A DNA stretch of 37,577 nt from Candidatus Iainarchaeum sp. (GCA_013154035.1 JAADDH010000029.1:1-37577), one strand, 5' to 3'; shown: positions 8,896 to 17,265, counted from the stretch's first letter. A program made the numbers and translations. Notes: generated by a model from the sequence alone, not told the origin.

Positions 8896-9666
8896 TCACC
8901 CCAAGGCAAGGAATGCCCACCACGGCTGCTTAACCGCAACCACTGCACCGTTTTCTGCGTTGATCTCTGCGTCAACCGTCAGATCAACGGGTATAATGCC
9001 GAGGAGTCTTGCCTCTTTCTTCGCCTTGACCACATACACAGGGCCCTGGCCGTTGTCCACCAATTCGACATCCTCTACATTCTGCACACGGATCTGGTTC
9101 TTCACCTGCTCAACTACCTGAACCGGATCTACCTTGATGGGCTTTCCACTGCGCTCGCTGACCACAACGTTACCATCTACACGGACACGGGTGTTTGCCT
9201 TGACCTTAATGCCGTTCGCTTCGATAACCGCGCCGTTCTCCTCAATCTGGACTCGGAGCTGCTTGCCTGCACCCATGTTCATAGTGGTTACAACCACGCC
9301 CTTGCCATTTGTGCCAGCAGCGTTCACTTCCACATTGCCACCCATCCTGCCGGCAGCGCTTGCAGCGCGCATGGCGTTACCTTCTACGCCGCGAGCCTGC
9401 TTCATAACTGTGTTGACCTCGCCGTTCATCTCGTGGGCCATTACCATGTTCCGCTCACGTATTGCATTGCCCTCTGCATTCGCCTCACCAGTAGCAACCA
9501 TTGCGCGGGCAACTGCAGGGGACGTCGTGTTGACATCAGTATTCAACTCCGCCTTAATAACATTCGCTGGGATCGCCTTCGCGGGCGCAGCAGCCACCAT
9601 ACCCGCCGCAAACGCGGAGGTAGCCAGCACCACCATTGCAAACAAAGCACCGATTATGCGTTTCAT
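8896..9666 (-). CDS. Secreted low-complexity/beta-rich protein, function unknown
   Basis: Clear signal peptide MKRIIGALFAMVVLATSAFA; Asn/Ala/Met-rich central part; C-terminal PWWAFLALG; SD GGAGGTGATCC upstream. Confidence 0.7.
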   Translation of the reverse strand: MKRIIGALFAMVVLATSAFAAGMVAAAPAKAIPANVIKAELNTDVNTTSPAVARAMVATGEANAEGNAIRERNMVMAHEMNGEVNTVMKQARGVEGNAMRAASAAGRMGGNVEVNAAGTNGKGVVVTTMNMGAGKQLRVQIEENGAVIEANGIKVKANTRVRVDGNVVVSERSGKPIKVDPVQVVEQVKNQIRVQNVEDVELVDNGQGPVYVVKAKKEARLLGIIPVDLTVDAEINAENGAVVAVKQPWWAFLALG

Positions 9667-9751
9667 TTTGGATCACCTCCACAGAAAATTCCCTGCAACT
9701 AAATATAAGGAACAGCGCAACTACATGCAACAAAATAAGAAAGAGAAGCGA

Positions 9752-10636
9752 TCACCTGGAATACACTGCTACAGACACAGTAGTACCCTCGATATCCGCG
9801 TCGACACCTACAACATCCTTGTCTTTCATGAAACCTATGGACATGTGGTCACTCGTCAGTTCAAGGGACAGTTGCTGCCATCCAGCGGAGGTAAACGCGC
9901 TCACTATCTTCTGGGCATCACCAGACGCCACGGGGCGCGCCGTTGCATACTCAAACCCGTATCCCCCTGAACTGGGCACCTGAACGGCGCTCGTAAGCGT
10001 TACGCCACCAAAGACGCTGGACAGAAGTGGACGGATCGTATCGTCCCACGTCTTCAGATCCCCAGAGACCACGATGCCCTGCGGCGACGAGCTGGAACTG
10101 CCAGAGGATGTGGACGAAGTGTTTTCCTCCGCCGAACCCTCCGTATACACGTCAAGGCTCAGGCGGATCAAGGTATACTTCTTCCCGTCGCTGCCAGGAA
10201 CGACCGCAACGTCAAAACTCATGTTCTTCTGGCCGTCTGTGGATTCGAATGAAAGGGATGTGCCGTATGCACCCATCGCCGAGCCGGAGGACTCAGACGT
10301 CTTGGTAAAGCCGCACGCCTCCGCCCGTGCTTTTATCCAGGAGATCACCGCGTCGGCATCCTCGCCCTGCTTCGCGTAGCCGACAGTTGTGTACTCCCCA
10401 TACTCGTCGCTACTGTGGTCGTAGTAGACACGGATATAGCCAGAGGGCGCGCCGATGCAGTCGATATCAGAGCCGCTGACAGCCACGAGGGGAATCTGAG
10501 CACCCATAAAACTAATCGTTACAGTGCCACCGGCAGGGATTCCCGCAGTGCTGCCACGGGGCCAGAAAATAAACGCCAGAACAACAAGAACCAATATGCC
10601 GATTCCCGCATAGACATACCGCTTATCTGCCCCCAT
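9752..10636 (-). CDS. Membrane-anchored extracytoplasmic protein, unknown function
   Basis: N-terminal TM (YVYAGIGILVLVVLAFIFW), two domains joined by a Ser-rich linker. Confidence 0.7.
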   Translation of the reverse strand: MGADKRYVYAGIGILVLVVLAFIFWPRGSTAGIPAGGTVTISFMGAQIPLVAVSGSDIDCIGAPSGYIRVYYDHSSDEYGEYTTVGYAKQGEDADAVISWIKARAEACGFTKTSESSGSAMGAYGTSLSFESTDGQKNMSFDVAVVPGSDGKKYTLIRLSLDVYTEGSAEENTSSTSSGSSSSSPQGIVVSGDLKTWDDTIRPLLSSVFGGVTLTSAVQVPSSGGYGFEYATARPVASGDAQKIVSAFTSAGWQQLSLELTSDHMSIGFMKDKDVVGVDADIEGTTVSVAVYSR

Positions 10637-10723
10637 CGGTATAAACTATACTTTTCGGAGAATATAAAGAGATATGTATATAAGAGCTTTGCAGGCCCAA
10701 TCACAGATAACACACCCGGCCAA

Positions 10724-10819
10724 CGGGACTTGCTCGGCAGACTACGAAAACACGAATACGGCGCGATAGACGGCAAGTATTACGACGTGTATATCTACGG
10801 GTTGCTGAGGAGGGAGTAG
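10724..10819 (+). pseudogene. C-terminal remnant of a GNAT (RimJ/RimL-type) acetyltransferase
   Basis: ...LLGRLRKHEYGAIDGKYYDVYIYGLLRRE* matches the usual GNAT C-terminal strand pattern; no GNAT domain upstream. Confidence 0.5.
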
Positions 10820-10823
10820 GAGC

Positions 10824-11472
10824 GTGGAAATCGAAATAAACGTGCTGTCAAACAGTGATCTGGCCGAGCGCGCGATCCCACCACTACTCACGCGTCGCCA
10901 GGAGAAGATAACACGTTATGCAGACGAGGCGTGCGTGAAGCGGTTCGAGAAGTGCAGAGTCGATGATGTTCTCAATGACTCAAAAGGGACCAGATGTCCG
11001 GTGAAGAACGTAAAAACAGTCGATGATACAGGACGCGCATAATCCACGATTTTGAGCGTGCCCACGACCTCCTTCGCGCACTGAACATCCGTGCCGTTCA
11101 TTACACATACGTTGCATTCGAAACGCCAGATCCGCTGGGAACAGTAGGGTAGCCGTGGTCGCGTGGCCCAGATACTACCCATACCTCTTCATACGCAGTT
11201 ACGTTGTGTCCAGTATGATCGCCAAGGGTTGGGACGTAGTAGATGCCGAGTACATTGCAGACAAGACGGTCTGGATTGAATACCGGCTGAGAAGCAATGC
11301 AATATCTCCAGAGATCGCTACGAATCTAGTGAAGAACCTCGAGCGAAAGATAGAGAAAAACATGGGAGAAAAGCATCAGAACGCGAAAAGGCTCTGCATG
11401 GAACTGTCAGAAGTGCCCGACCACACAAACCCCTTGCAAATCCTCAATCGATCTCTGGGCGCAGAGCGATGA
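10824..11472 (+). pseudogene. Possible decayed gene split over three frames, or several small ORFs; unknown product
   Basis: Protein-like segments in successive frames: 10824-11042 (MEIEINVLSNSDLAERAIPP...), 11042-11152 (IHDFERAHDLLRALNIRAVHYTYVAFETPDPLGTVG), 11155-11472 (VAWPRYYPYLFIRSYVV...). Confidence 0.35.
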
Positions 11473-12583
11473 CCTCTCCGCCGAACTTCGCCGAATAGAT
11501 TGCTCTCAGAATTCTCCACCCCTCTACCAAGTGGGCACCGGATCTGGATGTAAACGTCGGATCTACAATGTAGAATTTCCTGCCCTTAAACCCACGAACG
11601 ACTACGTAATGTCCTTCCACACCTCCCCCGTACAGAACTCGCTGGTTTACAGATATGATAAGCAAGTACCCATCTATCAAAAGCTGTCGAAGATCCCTTG
11701 TCGCGAGCAAGTTGCGGTGCAGGTGTTCTGATCGAATCATTCTGAGTTCACGCGCGTAGTTTCTGGGCGGGTTGAACACCCAAACGTCAACATCCATGCC
11801 AAGATCTGTAAGTCCCTTATACATCCAAGGCGCCCACGTACCATCTTTAACAGGAATAAATCTAAGAAGTTCTGGCACTGATAACGGCTTTCCGAAAAAT
11901 TCCAGAGCAATTTTGGCGCAAACGGGGCCGCAGTTTACGCTACCCTTCTTCTGACGGTAAAAAGGAAGGATATAGTCCAGTTCATAGAGATTTGGCAGAA
12001 TGTGTTCCACCACAGAATTCCAAGTTTCGGCAAACAAGGAGTGTGTGTTTCTAAGGATCTTGTATCCGTGCGCCTCGCGTCTAACCTCCAGCGACGGCCG
12101 CAGAGGTTTTCTAAAGAATCTCTGGATGCCGTTATAGCCCCCGGCAACCACCCAGCCAGGGGCCGCATTGATCTTCAATGGTGCACCTCGCGAGAGTTCC
12201 CCTACATATGTATATTCCCACCAGCCAAGGCTACGATAGAAGCCGGCAGCGCCATCCTGAGCGCCCAGGTAGACCTCGTCAGCCCCCCGATTCTTGGCTA
12301 TGCGCACAAGGAACTTCAAAATCTTCCGTCCGATCCCCATCCTGCGCAGGTTCTTAGCAACCGCGATCTCACCAACTAGTATATTGCCATTGTCCGGATA
12401 CGCGAGAGCGATACCCGCGAGCTCATCCCCATAGAACGCAACAACTGCCAAACCATCCCTTGCCGTCCTCTTCCAGTCGTATACAGTGCGTGGGTACTTT
12501 GTCTCGTCTACATTCAGATTTCTACGAAGAAACCCTATTTCCGCGGCAGATAACTCTCTCACTAAACGAAGGGAAAGACGCAT
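11444..12583 (-). CDS. GNAT acetyltransferase fused to C39-like cysteine peptidase domain
   Basis: GNAT motif A (VGEIAVAKNLRRMGIGRKILKFLV) N-terminal; NCGPVCAKIALEFFGKPLSVPELL, GHYVVVRGF and IVDPTF C-terminal papain-like triad. Confidence 0.85.
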   Translation of the reverse strand: MRLSLRLVRELSAAEIGFLRRNLNVDETKYPRTVYDWKRTARDGLAVVAFYGDELAGIALAYPDNGNILVGEIAVAKNLRRMGIGRKILKFLVRIAKNRGADEVYLGAQDGAAGFYRSLGWWEYTYVGELSRGAPLKINAAPGWVVAGGYNGIQRFFRKPLRPSLEVRREAHGYKILRNTHSLFAETWNSVVEHILPNLYELDYILPFYRQKKGSVNCGPVCAKIALEFFGKPLSVPELLRFIPVKDGTWAPWMYKGLTDLGMDVDVWVFNPPRNYARELRMIRSEHLHRNLLATRDLRQLLIDGYLLIISVNQRVLYGGGVEGHYVVVRGFKGRKFYIVDPTFTSRSGAHLVEGWRILRAIYSAKFGGEVIALRPEID

Positions 12584-12606
12584 AGAAATAATTGAATACA
12601 CAGGAA

Positions 12607-13007
12607 TTAAACCACAACCTTCTTTACTTGCTCGACAGAAACAACGATGACGCCCTTGCACGGTAGCCCATCATTCTCCGGCATCTTACGGGCAATCTCG
12701 TGGAATTCATCACCCCTGTGATACTCTGCAGATCCCTCGATATAATAACCGATGCTTTCCTCTTCCCAGTCGGAGTTGCAGACCGCCAGCGCAACTCTGC
12801 CGGTCCGCTCAATATTTTCACGGGTTTTCCCAGGAAATTATCCGTGATGAGAAGGGTACGTCCGTCAATCCGCTTAACGAACGCGACAAAGCACACGTGG
12901 GGCGAGCCATCCTCATTAACCGTGGCCAAAGCAACTGGCTGAGAGAACAGAAGATCCGCACAAGCGTCATCTATATCTTCCAGCCACTGCACCTCCGCCG
13001 CAGGCAT
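12607..13007 (-). pseudogene. Pyridoxamine 5'-phosphate oxidase-like FMN-binding protein, frame broken at about 12825-12828
   Basis: N-part MPAAEVQWLEDIDDACADLLFSQPVALATVNEDGSPHVCFVAFVKRIDGRTLLITDNFLGK continues in the -1 frame as TRENIERTGRVALAVCNSDWEEESIGYYIEGSAEYHRGDEFHEIARKMPENDGLPCKGVIVVSVEQVKKVVV*. Confidence 0.85.
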
Positions 13008-13018
13008 ATATTCAAAGG

Positions 13019-13507
13019 GTGGAGAGTGTTAATATACCTGTGAGAAATGCGCGAGAGTTCCGGATGCTATTCGACACAATTCCGCCGACCACAACGAAGG
13101 TATCAGGAAAAATAACGGTAGATATTTACATCTGCAGAGAACTGCGGCTGAGAAGAAACCTAGGCAACTCAGTAGCGCCGGAATATAGCATAATTATCGG
13201 AAATGCCGGAGAAAAGGTCCAAATTCCGCTGAGCAGGAGAGAATGGATCCAGATCATCAACCACGCCGCAGCAAACGCCGAGGTAGTGCTGATCAAGGAA
13301 GGGATAGGATACACGAAAATCGGGCCGAACGAGGTATATGTGGAACGCGTAATCGCAATCAAAGGGACGTCACGGGCGGAAATCATAACTGGCGAAATAG
13401 AAACGGCCACCATACCTAAGGAACTACCAGAACGAGCCGCAGAAAAAGACATGTTCACGCTCGCGAAGGAAATGCTCGAACAACAATCACGGGAACAGGG
13501 GAATTAG
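13019..13507 (+). CDS. Hypothetical protein
   Basis: ORF; start uncertain (GTG 13019 or ATG 13064). Confidence 0.55.
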   Translation: MESVNIPVRNAREFRMLFDTIPPTTTKVSGKITVDIYICRELRLRRNLGNSVAPEYSIIIGNAGEKVQIPLSRREWIQIINHAAANAEVVLIKEGIGYTKIGPNEVYVERVIAIKGTSRAEIITGEIETATIPKELPERAAEKDMFTLAKEMLEQQSREQGN

Positions 13508-13551
13508 CGAGTTGGAGAAACAATTAACAAAGATGGCAGCAGAAAGAATAC

Positions 13552-14247
13552 GTGCAAATCCGTAGGATTAGAGCGAAACGCATCATTACAAAGAGCAAGA
13601 TCGGATTCTACACGCTGAACCACTACGTCGGCTGCGCGCACCGCTGCAAGTACTGCTATGCACGCATATTCGGACGGAAATACTACGGAATAGAGGACTG
13701 GGGCGAAACGATCATTATCAAGGAGAACGCCGCGGAACTCGCCAGAAGAGAAGCCAAACCGGGGATGCACGTGGTGCTCTCAACAATGTCGGACCCGTAC
13801 CAACCAATAGAAGCAGAAGAACGACTGACACAGCGCGTGGTTCGGGCGCTCGGGGAAGCGGGAGCAAGTATAGAGATACTGACGAAGAGCCCGCTCGTTC
13901 TCAGGGACCTGGATCTGCTGAAGAAGTACAACGTACGCGTTGGTTTCACGATTGTCTCACTGGGGAAGCTGAAGGTAGAACGTGATGCTCCAGATCCAAA
14001 GGCAAGGATTGAAGCGCTGAAGCAGTTGAAAGGGATAGGAATCCGGACGTACGTGTTCGTCGCGCCGATTCTGCCAGAGACAGATGTGGAAGCAATTGTG
14101 CGGGCAACAAAGGACTATGCTGACTTCTACTACTTTGACTCGCTGAAGTATGCGGATATACTTGGAATGGACGGGTTCAAGCCGAAAAGGGGCGATATAC
14201 AAAAGATCGTTGAGAAATACGGCGTGCGCGGAGAGATTCTGTTCTAA
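13552..14247 (+). CDS. Radical SAM protein, SplB-like
   Basis: CAHRCKYCYAR (CxxxCxxC) cluster motif; LSTMSDPYQPIEAEERLTQRVVRAL typical of the SplB/Rv2578c-like group. Confidence 0.9.
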   Translation: MQIRRIRAKRIITKSKIGFYTLNHYVGCAHRCKYCYARIFGRKYYGIEDWGETIIIKENAAELARREAKPGMHVVLSTMSDPYQPIEAEERLTQRVVRALGEAGASIEILTKSPLVLRDLDLLKKYNVRVGFTIVSLGKLKVERDAPDPKARIEALKQLKGIGIRTYVFVAPILPETDVEAIVRATKDYADFYYFDSLKYADILGMDGFKPKRGDIQKIVEKYGVRGEILF

Positions 14248-14248
14248 G

Positions 14249-14270
14249 ATGCCGGGGGCGGGATTTGAAC
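14249..14270 (-). repeat. Putative att site: 22-bp exact copy of the tRNA-Met 3' end
   Basis: atgccgggggcgggatttgaac, identical to 18671-18692, same orientation, directly after the radical SAM stop codon. Confidence 0.8.
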
Positions 14271-14319
14271 TGATCACGAGGGGACTCCATTTAATACAAG
14301 ATCTCGGCAAAGTAATAAC

Positions 14320-14562
14320 ATGAAAACCCGTGTTCTAGACTTCGATGTAGTAATCGCCAAAGATCCCGACGGGGGCTACTATGCATATGTCCCGCGGCTT
14401 CCAGGCTGTTACTCCCAAGGAGAAACGGTGGAAGAGACGTTGGAGAACATTAAGGAGGCTATTGAACTATACCTGGAAACACTTTCCGATGAGGAGCGTG
14501 AAGAAATCATCAGTGATCTACCAAACGCCATTCTTCTCACCAAGGTGGAGATAAATACCTAA
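14320..14562 (+). CDS. hicB: HicB-family antitoxin
   Basis: DPDGGYYAYVPRLPGCYSQGETVEETLENIKEAIELYLE. Confidence 0.92.
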   Translation: MKTRVLDFDVVIAKDPDGGYYAYVPRLPGCYSQGETVEETLENIKEAIELYLETLSDEEREEIISDLPNAILLTKVEINT

Positions 14563-14785
14563 GATTCCGGCGGTCTCTCCAGAGAAGATGATAAGGATCT
14601 TGGAAACAGTTGGCTTCGTTAAAATCCGCCAGAAGGGATCGCATGTTATCCTCAAGAAGGATAGAAAACTCATTATTGTTCCTCTGCACAAAGGAAAGCC
14701 GTTAAAGCGAGGGCTGGTACGATTAATAATCAAGGAGGCAGAGATTTGCAGAGAAGAGTTCTTCAGACTGCTGGATGAAGTTTGA
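14555..14785 (+). CDS. hicA: HicA-family mRNA interferase toxin, apparent ATA start
   Basis: (I)PKIPAVSPEKMIRILETVGFVKIRQKGSHVILKK; conserved HicA N-terminus lies upstream of the ORF-track ATG at 14588. Confidence 0.85.
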   Translation: MPKIPAVSPEKMIRILETVGFVKIRQKGSHVILKKDRKLIIVPLHKGKPLKRGLVRLIIKEAEICREEFFRLLDEV

Positions 14786-14845
14786 CGTGTAGAAATACCA
14801 AGATAGCACGTATCCTTTGAAGAAAACCGAAACACATAGCATGTT

Positions 14846-15677
14846 ATGGATGACAGAATCGGGAAAGCACTCGAATTTTTCCGACGACTGAAACACGTGC
14901 CCATGGAGATGGAGAATCGGGAAAAATGGATGTGGGAGTGGAGGAAAAGAACCGCGGAACAGATCCTGAAGGAGAAAACCGTGTGGGGCTGCAGGGATGT
15001 GGCGCTTGTGATGAAGCATATTATGGGGAACGACGCACGGATCGTGGAGGGTGTGCGTATCCTCAAACCCGGCGGACACGTCTGGGTGCAAGTAGATGGA
15101 GAAAACTATAACAGTTCAGGCGATTCAATCCAATATTATCCGAACATGGTCCGTATGTGGTCGCAGGGTTTGGGATGGCGAAAAAGATCCTGTGGGCGAT
15201 TGGGATGAGTGGAAGAGGAGATACACACAGGTAAAACGATCGTACGAATGCGCTGCGGTGGCTTACGCGGCTTTCCAGGACAACAGGCGGTTCATACATA
15301 CCGTAAGGACAGCATACTGGGTGAAAAGGACATCGAAAAGGACAGAAGCAGTAATCGCCGCCTGGCTCCACGACGTAGGCCATGCAGAGGATCCCGAAAG
15401 GCACGCGGAGATCGGCGCGGCGTGGGCGAAGAGATGGTTAGAGGGAATGGGACTGGACAAGGAGAGCATAAATCTCGTCGTGGATGGAATACTGAACCAC
15501 GGGACGAAGGGCAAGCCAAAGACGGATGTGGGACACGCGGTCCGCCTCGCTAATGCGCTCGCAACGGTCGATCCGGTCGTCATGGCTGCAGTGCCGGAGG
15601 AAGAACTGCAAGGTTTCAAGAAGCACGTGGAGAAAAAGCGGGTGGTGATTAGAGAATATCAGGAGAAGAGGCAATAG
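14846..15677 (+). pseudogene. Transglutaminase-like domain plus HD-domain phosphohydrolase, single gene with apparent frameshift at about 15145-15165
   Basis: Frame A: WGCRDVALVMKHIMG...GGHVWVQVDGENYNSSGD; frame B: RRVWDGEKDPVGDWDEWKRR...FIHTVRTAYWVKR...AAWLHDVGHAEDPERH...GILNHGT; the 112-nt overlap contains out-of-frame readings of each other. Confidence 0.65.
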
Positions 15678-15703
15678 TACTAACAGATAGACGTTGTAGA
15701 AAG

Positions 15704-15714
15704 TTTATATATAA
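15704..15714 (+). promoter_or_regulatory. TATA box for the 15733 gene (probably leaderless)
   Basis: TTTATATATAA about 20-28 nt before ATG 15733. Confidence 0.6.
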
Positions 15715-15732
15715 CCTATTCGATATTGGAGT

Positions 15733-16584
15733 ATGGACGAAATTAAACGGGAATCGCCACGAGAACGCGAGAAAAATGAACTAGAGGATTGGAAAAAAAC
15801 AAAAATAAGATATTTGAAAGAGGATTTGCTCAAAACAACACAAGAGCCTGACGAGTTTGCCGACAAGGTGAAGAAGTTCTTTAACGACCATGAAGATATG
15901 TTTCAAGCACAGAAAGAGAAAGTCAAACTCACGGATAAAATCTTCCGTAAACTGGGAAGAATAAAGAAATATCCGAAAGAAAAGGAGCAATATGAGTGGT
16001 TGAAGAAAGAGTATAGGAAGCGCCTCGAGATAATCAAAAACCTTGAAAAATGGGATCCGGAACCCATTGCAATCCTTGGAGAAATACTATACAAACACCC
16101 AGACCTGCAGGAGCGCCTCGAGGAGATCAAGAGAACGTATGAAGATGCAGAAGGAAACAGGATCCACTGGTTCTATCCATATCTCAAGAAAGACATAAAA
16201 GAAAGGGCCAAGTACCCCACGGTATACATCCATGCACACAACGGCGATGAAATGCTCCTTATAAAACCCATTTTCGGAGATTTCGGAGAGTGGCATAATA
16301 TAGACAGCATTCACATCTTGCTTTCAAGAGAGAATCTAGAGAAAATGACCGAGAAAGAGATCGCAAAGAAGGCACTAGACATGCTGGAAGAGTACTTTGG
16401 AAAATACGGCAAGATGACAGTCGCGCTGGGCTGGAAGCACGATCCCGAACTCGTAGATGCAATATATATAAAGCATGGGGTAGATCGTGAGTTATGGGTA
16501 CCCGGCAAGCCACTACCAAGCAACAAGTTAGCGGAAAACCTCAGAAAAATCCTTGAAAGCCGAAAAAGGACATGGAGCAAGTAG
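15733..16584 (+). CDS. Hypothetical charged protein, island-encoded
   Basis: 283-aa ORF, Lys/Glu-rich, no recognised domain, own TATA box. Confidence 0.7.
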   Translation: MDEIKRESPREREKNELEDWKKTKIRYLKEDLLKTTQEPDEFADKVKKFFNDHEDMFQAQKEKVKLTDKIFRKLGRIKKYPKEKEQYEWLKKEYRKRLEIIKNLEKWDPEPIAILGEILYKHPDLQERLEEIKRTYEDAEGNRIHWFYPYLKKDIKERAKYPTVYIHAHNGDEMLLIKPIFGDFGEWHNIDSIHILLSRENLEKMTEKEIAKKALDMLEEYFGKYGKMTVALGWKHDPELVDAIYIKHGVDRELWVPGKPLPSNKLAENLRKILESRKRTWSK

Positions 16585-16738
16585 AACAGTAAAACATAAC
16601 GTCGTACCACCTCGAAAAGATTGTCTGAGGATGTGACATCGATACGACGGAAAGGAACCGCGTTAGATCCTTTCCTCCCTCTTTCTGCCCCAACAACAAA
16701 AACGTCATGAATCGGACACCAAAAACCAGAAAATGCAG

Positions 16739-16761
16739 GGGATTTGAACCCGCGACCTCCG
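16739..16761 (-). repeat. Degenerate tRNA-Met 3'-half fragment (old att site)
   Basis: gggatttgaacccgcgacctccg identical to 18682-18704 inside tRNA-Met; T-stem no longer pairs on the acceptor side; no 5' half. Confidence 0.7.
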
Positions 16762-16802
16762 TGTACTTGGTTGTCTTTGATGACTTTGATAAAAGCCAAA
16801 AC

Positions 16803-17066
16803 TTAAAGCTTCCAAAGGCGCTTGTATACCTTCTTTCTGTGGTCGATCATTAAAACAACTATTTTCTTCTCCTGTTGGCGAATATCCACAATAACCCGAT
16901 AGTCACCGACGCGAATCTTGCGATATGGAAGGTTTACAAGAGGCTCTAAATGTTTCCAAGGATCTTGCTTTATTGGCTTCAACGTTTCACGCACACGTGC
17001 AAGAACATCTTTAGGCAATTTTCTAACATCCTTCAATACCCTTCTGCTAAATTCGATCTTCCACAC
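16803..17066 (-). CDS. RelE/ParE-family toxin
   Basis: VWKIEFSRRVLKDVRKLPKDVLARVRETL...LPYRKIRVGDYRVIVDIRQQEKKIVVLMIDHRKKVYK; GTG 17066 overlaps the antitoxin. Confidence 0.9.
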   Translation of the reverse strand: MWKIEFSRRVLKDVRKLPKDVLARVRETLKPIKQDPWKHLEPLVNLPYRKIRVGDYRVIVDIRQQEKKIVVLMIDHRKKVYKRLWKL

Positions 17067-17265
17067 CAACTTCCCTCCAGAATTCTTCCTCAGAAATAAA
17101 ATTTGCTTCTGCAGCACGCTTTTTTAGCGCCTTTACCACATCGGGATCGATTATTCCTTCATCGTCGTATGCAATGCCCAGCGCCTCCTCTATGATACGC
17201 AACCTTGTGCTTATTTCCCTAAGTGTGTGAACGATTTCCTCCGTAGTAGTTGCAGTTGTTGCCAT
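17047..17265 (-). CDS. Cognate antitoxin of the RelE-type toxin
   Basis: 72-aa ORF overlapping the toxin start by 20 nt. Confidence 0.75.
   Translation of the reverse strand: MATTATTTEEIVHTLREISTRLRIIEEALGIAYDDEGIIDPDVVKALKKRAAEANFISEEEFWREVGVEDRI

Noticed and set aside
9134-9970. 278-aa plus-strand ORF antisense to the exported-protein gene
   Set aside because: Mirror of a GC-rich coding strand; the minus-strand ORF has a clear signal peptide and SD, and the plus ORF has no family features.
10415-10720. N-terminal part of the 134-aa plus ORF
   Set aside because: Antisense to the 9752-10636 gene and its promoter; only the last ~31 codons look GNAT-like.
12700-12942. 80-aa plus-strand ORF
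   Set aside because: Antisense to the PPOX-like gene, which has clear homology on the minus strand across the frame break.
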